Shown here: piece by piece, positions 1 to 6,357 of the stretch
Position numbering within the stretch: position 1 is the first letter of the stretch
Layout: every line of letters starts with the position of its first letter
From: Candidatus Methylomirabilota bacterium
GTDB taxonomy: Bacteria > Methylomirabilota > Methylomirabilia > Methylomirabilales > JACPAU01
Assembly: GCA_023249205.1 (NCBI GenBank)
Contig: JAHFDC010000029.1
Coordinates: forward strand, 1-7,668
Length of the DNA: 7,668 nucleotides
Direction: 5' to 3'
Translations under genes and position numbers: made by a program
The notes under the pieces: model-generated
Told to the model about the DNA's origin: nothing
What the model saw: the letters and a program-made list of their open reading frames with translations, nothing else
The model's database searches: none

Positions 1-18
1 CCGCTTGTCGAAAGCCAT
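1..18 (-). CDS. 5' end of an unidentified downstream gene (partial)
   Basis: Reading leftwards from 18 there is an ATG followed by five open codons (MAFDKR) before the window ends. A strong ribosome binding site, AAGGAGG at 28-22, precedes it. The GGAGG-to-ATG spacing is only 3 nt, so the start could instead lie slightly further down, outside the window. The gap to the end of the preceding gene is 63 nt and holds no terminator, so this is probably the next gene of the same transcription unit. Six residues are too few to suggest a function. Confidence 0.5.
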
Positions 19-81
19 ACGCCTCCTTCAGCCGGACGCCTCCGAAAGCCCAAAATCCCGTAAATTGCCCGTATGAGGCTA

Positions 82-867
82 TCAAAGGCGTTGAAGGGTG
101 TCAAGGCGGCCGGCGGCGGTCCGCCGGTCTGGAGTCGAGTTGGGACTGCCGTAGCGGCCGGAGGCCAATGCGGCGGCGGCTCTCGCCTCCGCCCGGGAAG
201 GGTGGGTTTCGGCGAGGGGCTGTCCCAGGGCCTCCGCGAACCCATCCCGGAGCGCCTCCACCACCCGGGCGAGGGAGGGGCGTGCTCCCAGGAGGAACGT
301 GAGAGTGTTCAGCCGGCCGGTCCAGTCCTTCGCGGCGGGATGCCGGAGTGCCGGCAGCGTCGCCTCCCAGGCAGCCCGGTCCAGGTCCAGAAGGAGGGAG
401 CCGTGCTGCAGAACCGCGTCCCGGAACCGCCGCTGGGCCGAACCCACCAGTTTTCGCCCGGCCACGGTGACCTCGAACCGGGAGGTTCCCAGGAAGCAGA
501 CGCCGCTGACCGGCCCCCGACCCCCCGATCCCCGGGAGAGGGAGGCCGCCACGCCGAGGCGGCGGAGGCCCAGGACCAGCCCCTGGCTGATCCTCCGGTA
601 ATCCTCCTGGACTCCCCCCGGCCCGAGGAGGCCCTTGGGGAAGGCGACTGCGTAGGTCAGTTCGTGCTGGTGCAGAACCGCGCGGCCTCCCGTCGGCCGC
701 CGGACGACGGCGAACCCCAGGCGGCGGCAGGCCTCCAAGTCCACTTCCCGCTCGAGAACTTGCGCATACCCCACCGACACCGTCGGCCGATCCCAGGTGT
801 AGAGGCGGAGGACCGGGGCCCCCTCGCCGCGCGCGCAGGAGAAGGTCAAGACCTCGTCCAGTGCCAT
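82..867 (-). CDS. lipM: LipM/LplA-family octanoyl- or lipoyl-protein transferase
   Basis: This is a member of the biotin/lipoate protein ligase (BPL_LPL) fold that attaches octanoate or lipoate to the lysine of lipoyl domains (GcvH, E2 subunits) in the cytoplasm. Counted from the ATG at 867 (261 aa), visible family motifs are RRPTGGR (56-62), HQHELTYAV (66-74), a cysteine in GVCF (C124), GRKLVGSAQRR (137-147) and QHGS (154-157). The cysteine at this place points to LipM/LipL-type acyl transferases, which use a Cys near residue 150, rather than to ATP-dependent LplA. The ATG has no ribosome binding site, and the reading frame upstream encodes family-like sequence (SWRFLRSGPLPGPLN before MALDE). 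The true N-terminus is therefore probably about 29 residues earlier, at a CTG at 954-952 that overlaps the stop of the preceding CoA-transferase gene. That start would give about 290 aa and place the cysteine at about 153. Octanoyltransferase versus lipoate ligase is not settled. Confidence 0.85.
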   Translation of the reverse strand: MALDEVLTFSCARGEGAPVLRLYTWDRPTVSVGYAQVLEREVDLEACRRLGFAVVRRPTGGRAVLHQHELTYAVAFPKGLLGPGGVQEDYRRISQGLVLGLRRLGVAASLSRGSGGRGPVSGVCFLGTSRFEVTVAGRKLVGSAQRRFRDAVLQHGSLLLDLDRAAWEATLPALRHPAAKDWTGRLNTLTFLLGARPSLARVVEALRDGFAEALGQPLAETHPSRAEARAAAALASGRYGSPNSTPDRRTAAGRLDTLQRL

Positions 868-950
868 GTTGAGGGGGCCGGGGAGCGGACCCGACCGCAG
901 GAAGCGCCAGGACGAGGGGGGAGGGGACGCCCACGGAGGAACGGTCGCTC

Positions 951-2144
951 TCAGAGGACGTCCTCCCTGCGAAGGGCCTCAACGTCCGCCGGCGCAAGTC
1001 CGAGCACGTCCCGCAGGATCTCCTCCGTGTGCTCCCCGAGCCGGGGGGGCGGGCGGCGGATCGTGGGGGAAGAGCCTCCCACGGCGAAGGGGACCCCGAG
1101 GAGCGGGAGAGCGCCCAGGGTAGGATGCTCCACCTCCTGGACCATCCCCAGGTGGCGGACGGCGGGGTCGGCCAGGGCCTGCGCGATCGTGTTCACGGGC
1201 CCGCAGGGGAGATGGGCCGCCTCCAGCCGCGCGAGCCAGGCCGCGGTGGGATGGGCAGCGAAACGTGCCGCCAGGAGGGACACCAGGCGCTCCCGATTGC
1301 GGGTCCGCCCCGCATTGGTGGCGAAGTCCGGGTCCTCCGCCCAGGCTGGTTCCCCCATCACCTCGCAGAATGTCCGCCACAGACCGTCGTTGGCGATGGC
1401 CAGGTTGAGGTGCCCGTCGGCCGTCGCGAAGGTCTGGTACGGAACGATGTTGGGGTGCGCGTTCCCCCAGCGCCCCGGCACCTGACCGGTGACCAGGTGG
1501 TTGCTCGCTACGTTGATGAGCAAGGCGACCGCTGCCTGGAGGAGCGAGGTTTCGACCTCCTCCCCGCGGCCCGTCCGCTCCCGGCGATGCAGGGCCGCGA
1601 GGATGAGGCCCGTGAGGAGCAGGCCCGCCACCAGGTCCACCACCGCGACTCCAACCTTGGTCGGGGGTCCATCCGGCCAGCCGGTGATGCTCATAAGACC
1701 CCCGACCCCCTGGGCGATGAAGTCGTAGCCGGGTTTCGCCGCGCCCGGTCCGGTCGTCCCGTAGGCGCTGAGAGAAGCGTAGACGAGGCGACCGTTGAGC
1801 CGGGTGACCTCCGCGTACCCGAGTCCCAGGCGCGCCATCGTGCCGGGCCGGAAGTTCTGGATGAGAATGTCTGAGGCCTGCACCAGCCGGGAGAGGAGCG
1901 CGAGGCCGCGGGGGTGCTTCAGGTTCAGCGTCAGGCTCCGCTTGTTCCGGTTGATGGCGAGGAAGTAAGCGCTCTCCCCCTTGTAAAAGGGGGGGCCCCA
2001 GGAGCGGGTTTCATCCCCCACACCGGGCTGCTCGACTTTCAGGACATCCGCCCCCAGATCCCCGAGGAGCATGGAGCAGACGGGGCCGGCCAGGACCCGG
2101 GAGAGGTCCAGCACGCGCAGCCCCTCGAGAGGCCCCCCCGTCAC
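951..2144 (-). CDS. CaiB/BaiF family (class III) CoA-transferase
   Basis: Class III CoA-transferases move CoA between carboxylic acids in the cytoplasm (examples: formyl-CoA:oxalate, carnitine, succinyl-CoA-dependent enzymes). The 397-aa product has the usual family length. It begins PLEGLRVLDLSRVLAGP (residues 5-21), followed by GADVLKVE (31-38), NRNKRSLTLNLK (66-77), GYDFIAQG (139-146) and VGVAVVDLVAGL (164-175). D170 sits where the family has its catalytic Asp (169 in formyl-CoA transferase). The family C-terminal motif LGEHTEEIL is at 369-377. The start is a GTG at 2144, chosen because homology begins right after it. A GGGGGAAG stretch just upstream is a weak ribosome binding site. The open frame continues upstream into rapZ, but that extension is low-complexity and out of frame with rapZ. 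The acid substrate cannot be told from sequence. The gene ends overlapping the likely start of the lipoyl-enzyme gene. Confidence 0.94.
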   Translation of the reverse strand: MTGGPLEGLRVLDLSRVLAGPVCSMLLGDLGADVLKVEQPGVGDETRSWGPPFYKGESAYFLAINRNKRSLTLNLKHPRGLALLSRLVQASDILIQNFRPGTMARLGLGYAEVTRLNGRLVYASLSAYGTTGPGAAKPGYDFIAQGVGGLMSITGWPDGPPTKVGVAVVDLVAGLLLTGLILAALHRRERTGRGEEVETSLLQAAVALLINVASNHLVTGQVPGRWGNAHPNIVPYQTFATADGHLNLAIANDGLWRTFCEVMGEPAWAEDPDFATNAGRTRNRERLVSLLAARFAAHPTAAWLARLEAAHLPCGPVNTIAQALADPAVRHLGMVQEVEHPTLGALPLLGVPFAVGGSSPTIRRPPPRLGEHTEEILRDVLGLAPADVEALRREDVL

Positions 2145-2407
2145 CGGCTTCCCCCAAGCCGGCCCCCCCCGAGCCCAGCCGGCGGCGTCATCTTCTCCGC
2201 CTCTCGCTCCTCCGCGCGAAGGCTGACCCTGTCCCGGCCGCGACCGCCGCAGACGACACGGCCGGCGGGATGCGGTGCGCTCCCCCGGACCAGGGCCGGA
2301 GGCCGCCCCTCGAGCGATGGAGGGCAGGGGGAGGGGAAGGTACCATGCTGCCCGCCCCTGCACCCCAGTTGTCCCGTTATCACAACGGGCGATGTGTTGG
2401 AGCCACG
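2145..2407. other. Intergenic region between rapZ and the CoA-transferase gene
   Basis: This 263-nt gap separates the rapZ stop from the GTG of the CoA-transferase gene and contains no convincing gene. The only structure seen is a short inverted repeat, CCCGTT (2373-2378) and AACGGG (2384-2389) around a 5-nt loop, starting 19 nt after the rapZ stop. There is no T-tract on the transcribed strand, so it is not a clear intrinsic terminator; a small operator or part of a leader is equally possible. No confident -35/-10 pair was found for the CoA-transferase gene. Confidence 0.5.
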
Positions 2408-3274
2408 CTAGGGTCGCTCCATGTCCCGGTGCCGGACGGTCACCGCGTATCCCAGCGTCTTCAACTGCGCCGCCACCACCTCCGCCCCGTAGGGAGCCCG
2501 ATGCCGGCCCCCGGTGCATCCCAGGGCGACGGTCAGGTACGCCTTCCCCTCGGCGAGGTACCCGGGGAGAGCGAACTGGAGAAATGCGAGGAGGCGGTCC
2601 AGGAACGCTTTCACCTCCGGGCTGCCCCGCAGGAAGTCGGCGACGGCGGGATCGGTCCCCGGCAAGGGCTTCAGGCCCGGGACGAAGTTGGGGTTCGGGA
2701 GGCACCGGAGGTCAACGACGAGGTCCGCGTCCAGCGGGAGGCCGTACCGGTAGCCGAAGGAGATGAGGGTCACCGCGGTCGCCGCCCCCTCGAGCCGTTC
2801 CCCGAAGGTCTGCGCCAGGTACTGCCGGAGCTCGTGGGGCGTGAGGGGACCGGTATTGAGGACCAGATCCGCCTCCGCCTTCAGGGGGCGGAGGCGCTCC
2901 CGCTCCCGGGCGATCCCATCCGCCACCGGGCCGGCCGGGGCGAGCGGATGGGGACGGCGGGTCTCGCTGAAGCGGCGCAGCAGGCTCTCGTCGCTGGCCT
3001 CGAGGAAGAGGATCTGGACCCGGTGCCCGGCCTCGCGCAGCCCTCGCAGCGCGTCCAGCGCCTGATCCAGGAACTGGCCTTCGCGAACGTCAATGACCAG
3101 GGCGACCCGCTCGATCCGCCGCTCCGAGGCGGCGCAGAGGCGCGCGAAGGTGGGGATCAGGGTCGCGGGCAGGTTATCCACGCAGAAGTAGCCGAGATCC
3201 TCGAGCCCTTTGGCGGCCTGGCTCTTCCCCGCCCCCGACATCCCGGTGACGATGACAAAGTGGAGACCAGTCAC
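2408..3274 (-). CDS. rapZ: RapZ, nucleotide-binding RNase adapter protein
   Basis: RapZ (YvcJ/YhbJ) is a cytoplasmic P-loop protein. In Escherichia coli it delivers the sRNA GlmZ to RNase E and so controls glucosamine-6-phosphate supply; the role outside enterobacteria is less clear. The 288-aa length is typical. Visible are the Walker A motif GMSGAGKS (11-18), FCVDNLP (30-36), a Walker B-like VIDVR (60-64), FLEASDESLLRRFSETRRPHPL (90-111) and SFGYRYGLPLDADLVVDLR (172-190). The C-terminal signature GCTGGRHR (252-259) is followed by AP, where the family usually has SV. The start is a GTG at 3274, so that the Walker motif begins at residue 11 as usual. GAGGA lies about 9 nt upstream. It follows hpf after 55 nt, the usual neighbourhood, but without ptsN, npr or hprK. 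Confidence 0.97.
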   Translation of the reverse strand: MTGLHFVIVTGMSGAGKSQAAKGLEDLGYFCVDNLPATLIPTFARLCAASERRIERVALVIDVREGQFLDQALDALRGLREAGHRVQILFLEASDESLLRRFSETRRPHPLAPAGPVADGIARERERLRPLKAEADLVLNTGPLTPHELRQYLAQTFGERLEGAATAVTLISFGYRYGLPLDADLVVDLRCLPNPNFVPGLKPLPGTDPAVADFLRGSPEVKAFLDRLLAFLQFALPGYLAEGKAYLTVALGCTGGRHRAPYGAEVVAAQLKTLGYAVTVRHRDMERP

Positions 3275-3329
3275 CCCGTGCGTTCCTCGGCGAGAACCCG
3301 TGGCTGGGGGGGCGGCGCGCGACCCGGGG

Positions 3330-3878
3330 CTAGTGCTCTGGCTCGATGAGGCCGTACTGCCCGTCGTGGCGCCGGTACAGGACGTTCACCTGATCGCTGA
3401 CCGCGTTCTGGAAGACGAAGAAGGCGTGCCCGAGGAGATTCATCTGGAGGAGGGCCTCGTCCACCGTCGCCGGCTTGATGGCAAAGCGCTTCACCTTGAC
3501 CACGCGGGGGGCAGACTCCTCCTCCGGCTCCTCCGCCAGCGCCGCCACCGCCCCGCGGCGCGGCCCGCCCCCCCTAGCCACCCCGCGCGCCCAGTGCCGG
3601 ATGATCCGCCCCTTGTAGCGCTGGATCTGGCGCTCGATCTTGTCCACTACCAGGTCGAGCGAAGCGTACAGGTCCGGGGTACTCTCCTCCGCCCGGATCG
3701 TCAGGTCCCGGGCGCGGAGCGTGACCTCGGCGATCTGCCTGTACTTCTCCACCGAGAGGACCACGTGGGCCGTCATGCTGGTGTCCAGGAACTTCTCCAC
3801 CTTCCCGAGCTTCTCCGCCGCGTAGCGCCGAAGGGCCGTCGTCACCTCCAGGTTCCGCCCGGTGATGGTAACGTGCAT
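3330..3878 (-). CDS. hpf: Long-form ribosome hibernation promoting factor HPF
   Basis: HPF binds the decoding centre of the 30S subunit in stationary phase. The long form also dimerises 70S ribosomes into inactive 100S particles through its C-terminal domain. The 182-aa product has the N-terminal S30AE domain (about 1-96, starting MHVTITGRNLEVTTALRRYA, with RARDLTIRAEE at 55-65). A Gly/Pro/Glu-rich linker (97-125) and the C-terminal domain (126-181, VVKVKRFAIKPATVDEALLQM through VLYRRHDGQYGLIEP) follow. Both domains are complete, so this is the long form and not short HPF or YfiA. The ATG at 3878 is supported by GGGAGG with 6-nt spacing. The open frame continues to 4070, but there it runs into the structured repeat and is not coding. 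The gene sits between rpoN and rapZ, its usual place. The end of the upstream repeat may supply its promoter. Confidence 0.97.
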   Translation of the reverse strand: MHVTITGRNLEVTTALRRYAAEKLGKVEKFLDTSMTAHVVLSVEKYRQIAEVTLRARDLTIRAEESTPDLYASLDLVVDKIERQIQRYKGRIIRHWARGVARGGGPRRGAVAALAEEPEEESAPRVVKVKRFAIKPATVDEALLQMNLLGHAFFVFQNAVSDQVNVLYRRHDGQYGLIEPEH

Positions 3879-3892
3879 CGTGCCCCTCCCGG

Positions 3893-3922
3893 CTAATACA
3901 AACGACAGAATCACAGTGACAA
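3893..3922 (-). promoter_or_regulatory. Promoter-like sequence facing hpf, at the end of repeat copy 1
   Basis: On the minus strand a -35-like TTGTCA (3922-3917) is followed after 18 nt by a -10-like TATTAG (3898-3893). The same arrangement, with the same spacing and a 13/15 match in TGTCGTTYGTATKAG, stands before lptC. Against it: the -10 is only a partial match, and a start about 7 nt downstream would leave a leader of only about 8 nt before the hpf ATG, cutting into the ribosome binding site. The similarity could instead be the terminal repeat of a mobile element. Confidence 0.3.
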
Positions 3923-3966
3923 TGTCCGGGTCCTGTCGCCGGCGCCGCCCCGGCCCCCGGGCCTGT

Positions 3967-4030
3967 GGGGAACCCTCCCGTGGTTCCCCCCATCGGCCAA
4001 GCGCCGATGGGCCCCCCTCCGCTACGGGGG
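3967..4030. other. Three-hairpin core of repeat copy 1
   Basis: Three adjacent stem-loops are visible. The first is GGGGAACC (3967-3974) with GGTTCCCC (3982-3989), loop 7 nt. The second is CCCATCGGC (3989-3997) with GCCGATGGG (4003-4011), loop 5 nt. The third is CCCCC (4012-4016) with GGGGG (4026-4030), loop 9 nt, extendable by GG/CC. All stems are perfect. Copy 2 preserves this 64-nt core without a substitution; the single inserted base lies at the junction of the second and third stems. The core could act as RNA structure, as a cruciform, or as a barrier between rpoN and hpf messages. There is no T-tract typical of an intrinsic terminator. Confidence 0.8.
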
Positions 4031-4089
4031 CCGTCGGGCGGCATCCGGCGCCACCCGGACCGTTTGTCACACAATGTATCCCGCGTGTA

Positions 4090-5526
4090 CTAGTAGCGCC
4101 GCCGCTTGCTGGAGGAGGGGATCCGGAGCTGGCTGCGGTACTTGGCCACCGTCCGGCGGGCGATCTCCACCCCCTGCTGCTGAAGGATCTCCACGATCTT
4201 CTGATCGCTGAGGGGCTTCCCCTGGTCCTCCTGTGTCAGGAGCCTGCGGACGATGTCCTTTACTGTCAGGGAGGAAACCGTCAGCCCGCCATCGGTGGCG
4301 GGCACCCCCCGGTGGAAGAAGTACTTCAGCTCGAAGAGCCCCTGCGGCGTGTGGACGTACTTGTTGGTCGTGACCCGGCTCACCGTGGACTCGTGCATGC
4401 TGATGTCCTCGGCCACCTCCTTCAGGGCGAGGGGGCGCATGGCACTGATCCCCTGCTCCAGGAACTCCCGCTGGAACTTCACGATGCTCTCGGTCACCTT
4501 GAAGAGGGTGCGCTGGCGCTGCTCGATGCTCCGGATGAGCCAGAGAGCCGAGCGCATCTTCCCCTCCACGTACTCCCGGGTCTCCTTCGAGTTCTGCTCC
4601 CGCCGGGTGAGAACCGTCCGGTAGTAGCCGCTGACGCGGAGGCGGGGAAGGCCATCCTCGTTCAGCACCACCACGAACCGGTCGTCCACCTTCAGGATGT
4701 ACACATCAGGGGTGATGTAGCGGGGTTCCTCGGTGCTGAAGGTGCGGCCCGGCTTGGGCTCCAGGCTGGCGATGAGCTCCAGGGCCACCTGCACCTCCCG
4801 GGGGGAAACCTTCATCCGGTCCGCCAGCCGGGCAACGTTCCGGTGCTCCAGCTCCGCCAGGTGCTCGGTGATCAGGCACCGGGCTAATCTCGCCTCCGCC
4901 CCCAGGGTATCCAGTTGGAGCAGGAGGCACTCCCGGAGGTCTCGGGCCGCCACCCCCATCGGATCGAGGGACTGGACGAGCCGGAGCGCCCGCTCCGGGA
5001 GGGAGGAGTCGCTCGCGGGGGCCTCGTTCAATTGTTCGAGCGGGATGGCCAGGTAGCCGTTCTCGTCCAGGTTGCCGATGATGAGGTTGCCGTAGGTCAA
5101 CATGTCGGGGTCGGAGGTGGAGAGGTAGAGCTGGAAGGTCAGGTGGTCGGCGAGCGAGCGGGGGCGGGTCATCGTCTCCTCGGGGGCGACCCGCTCCAGC
5201 TCTTCCCGCGGAAACTCCCGCCGATAGTCCGAGGCGTCCTGCAGGTAGGCCTCCCAGTCGGTCTCGGAGAGCTTGTCCTCCTGCTGTGGCTCCGGCGCGG
5301 CCGGCTCCTCCGCTCCGGCCTCGGCTTTGGTCCCGGCCGCCTCCTCGGCCGCCTCGACCGCCTCGACCAGCTCCTCCTCGAGCAGCGGGTTCTCCTCCAG
5401 CTCCTGCCGGACGGTCTGGATCAGCTCCATCCGGTTCAGCTGGAGCAGCCCAATCGCCTGTTGCAGCGATTGGGTCATGATCATGCGCTGCGTCTGGCGG
5501 AGGCTGAGCTTGGTCTCGAGTGCCAT
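4090..5526 (-). CDS. rpoN: RNA polymerase sigma-54 factor RpoN
   Basis: RpoN directs RNA polymerase to -24/-12 promoters and needs AAA+ activators to melt DNA. The 478-aa product is full length. Region I (1-50) is the activator-responsive segment, rich in Gln and Leu (LSLRQTQRMIMTQSLQQAIGLLQL at 7-30). An acidic, Ala/Glu-rich region II spans about 49-90. The core-binding domain covers about 120-310. The helix-turn-helix is near 368-390 (LKEVAEDISMHESTVSRVT). The RpoN box ARRTVAKYR at 456-464 recognises the -24 element. The ATG at 5526 gives the canonical start; an AGGA lies 6 nt upstream. It follows lptB after 30 nt and is followed by hpf, the common order in Gram-negative bacteria. Its stop codon TAG falls within the terminal CTAGTAC of the downstream repeat. 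Confidence 0.98.
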   Translation of the reverse strand: MALETKLSLRQTQRMIMTQSLQQAIGLLQLNRMELIQTVRQELEENPLLEEELVEAVEAAEEAAGTKAEAGAEEPAAPEPQQEDKLSETDWEAYLQDASDYRREFPREELERVAPEETMTRPRSLADHLTFQLYLSTSDPDMLTYGNLIIGNLDENGYLAIPLEQLNEAPASDSSLPERALRLVQSLDPMGVAARDLRECLLLQLDTLGAEARLARCLITEHLAELEHRNVARLADRMKVSPREVQVALELIASLEPKPGRTFSTEEPRYITPDVYILKVDDRFVVVLNEDGLPRLRVSGYYRTVLTRREQNSKETREYVEGKMRSALWLIRSIEQRQRTLFKVTESIVKFQREFLEQGISAMRPLALKEVAEDISMHESTVSRVTTNKYVHTPQGLFELKYFFHRGVPATDGGLTVSSLTVKDIVRRLLTQEDQGKPLSDQKIVEILQQQGVEIARRTVAKYRSQLRIPSSSKRRRY

Positions 5527-5556
5527 CCTGTCCTACATCCCCCGGCCCTTCCCGGC

Positions 5557-6357
5557 CTACAGGGAGAATCGCTCCCCCAGGTAGATCTCCCGGGCCCGCT
5601 CATCGGCGGCCAGCTCCCTGGCCGTCCCGCTGATCAGGATCTCCCCGCGGTGGATGAGATCGGCCCGGTCCACAATCTGCAAGGTCTCGCGCACGTTGTG
5701 ATCCGTGACAAGAATGCCGATCCCCTTCGCCCGGAGGTGGGCGATGATTCCCTGGATTTCCTCCACCGCGATCGGATCAATCCCAGCGAACGGCTCGTCC
5801 ATCAAAATGCAGGCCGGGTCGGTGGCGAGACAGCGGCTGATCTCGGCCCGCCGCCGCTCGCCGCCCGAGAGCGTGTAGGCCTTCCGCCCGGCCAGGTGCG
5901 CGATCCCCAGCTCCCGCAGGAGAGATGCGGTCCGCACCCGCCGCTCCTCGGCCGGGAGGGGAAGCCCCTCCAGGATCGCCAGGAGGTTCTCCTCCACCGT
6001 GAGTTTCCGGAAAATGGAGGGCTCCTGCGGGAGGAAGCCGAGTCCCCGCCGCGCCCGCTGGTAGACCGGGAGGCCGGTCACGTCCTCGCCGTTGAGGAAG
6101 ACGTGGCCCTGGTCCGGCCGCAGCAGCCCGAGAGCCATGTAGAAGGTGGTCGTCTTCCCTGCCCCGTTGGGCCCGAGCAAACCGACCACCTCCCCCGCCC
6201 CAACCGTGATGCTGACCCCGGAGACCACCCTCCGGCCCCGGAAGGCCTTGACCAGATTGACGGCACGGAGGATCGGCCCGGCGCCGGGCGCCGGCTCAGG
6301 GCTTAGGCGGGCCGCCGGCCTCGCGCCTGGGGTAGATGACAGCATTGACCCGCGCAT
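5557..6357 (-). CDS. lptB: LPS export ABC transporter ATP-binding protein LptB
   Basis: LptB is the cytoplasmic ATPase that, with LptF and LptG, extracts lipopolysaccharide from the inner membrane and pushes it along the LptC-LptA bridge. Visible in order in the 266-aa product are Walker A GPNGAGKT (62-69), the Q-loop glutamine at 111 in FLPQEP, the ABC signature LSGGERRR (163-170), Walker B CILMDEP (183-189) with catalytic E188, and the switch histidine H220 in VTDHNVRETL. These are the residues of an active LptB. Homology starts near residue 29 (ILRAVNLVKAF), so the first 28 residues are extra for the family. No ATG, GTG or TTG occurs in frame between the ATG at 6345 and the homologous part. 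I chose 6357 because a GGAGG lies 9 nt upstream; 6345 is possible. Either start overlaps the end of lptA. The lptF and lptG genes are not in the window. Confidence 0.97.
   Translation of the reverse strand: MRGSMLSSTPGARPAARLSPEPAPGAGPILRAVNLVKAFRGRRVVSGVSITVGAGEVVGLLGPNGAGKTTTFYMALGLLRPDQGHVFLNGEDVTGLPVYQRARRGLGFLPQEPSIFRKLTVEENLLAILEGLPLPAEERRVRTASLLRELGIAHLAGRKAYTLSGGERRRAEISRCLATDPACILMDEPFAGIDPIAVEEIQGIIAHLRAKGIGILVTDHNVRETLQIVDRADLIHRGEILISGTARELAADERAREIYLGERFSL

Larger units (their letters stand above)
3893..4093. repeat. Structured intergenic repeat, copy 1 (complete, about 201 bp)
   Basis: This non-coding element fills the whole gap between the rpoN stop codon and the hpf ribosome binding site. 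Positions 3943-4079 match the reverse complement of 7531-7668 with six substitutions and one 1-nt insertion, about 95% identity. Its ends are imperfect inverted repeats. On the left (3893-3930) are CTAATAC, then GTGACAA, then GTCCGGG. On the right (4054-4093) are CCCGGAC, then TTGTCAC, then GTACTAG. GGCGCC occurs inside both arms (3941-3946 and 4047-4052). The terminal CTAGTAC on the minus strand contains the rpoN stop TAG. No open frame in it looks coding. The layout fits a MITE such as the Correia elements, or an ERIC-like intergenic repeat; I do not recognise a known family. The inner boundaries are firm. The outermost 15 nt on each side are less certain. Confidence 0.85.

Noticed and set aside
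2373..2389. The hairpin after rapZ as an intrinsic terminator
   Set aside because: The stem is only 6 bp and no T-tract follows on the transcribed strand.
2145..2705. N-terminal extension of the CoA-transferase frame up to 2705
   Set aside because: It overlaps rapZ in another frame, is low-complexity, and the CoA-transferase family starts right at the GTG at 2144.
2871..2897. A perfect 10-bp inverted repeat (CGCCTCCGCC, 7-nt loop) inside rapZ
   Set aside because: It encodes ordinary conserved-region residues (RLRPLKAEA), and such palindromes arise easily from Arg/Ala codons at this GC content.
4036..4053. A possible sigma-54 -24/-12 site (TGGCGC...GC on the minus strand) within repeat copy 1
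   Set aside because: The GG and GC elements are not separated by the required 10 nt, so it does not match the consensus.
3879..4070. Extension of hpf upstream to 4070
   Set aside because: It translates the structured repeat and has no HPF similarity. The ATG at 3878 has a good ribosome binding site and matches the family start.
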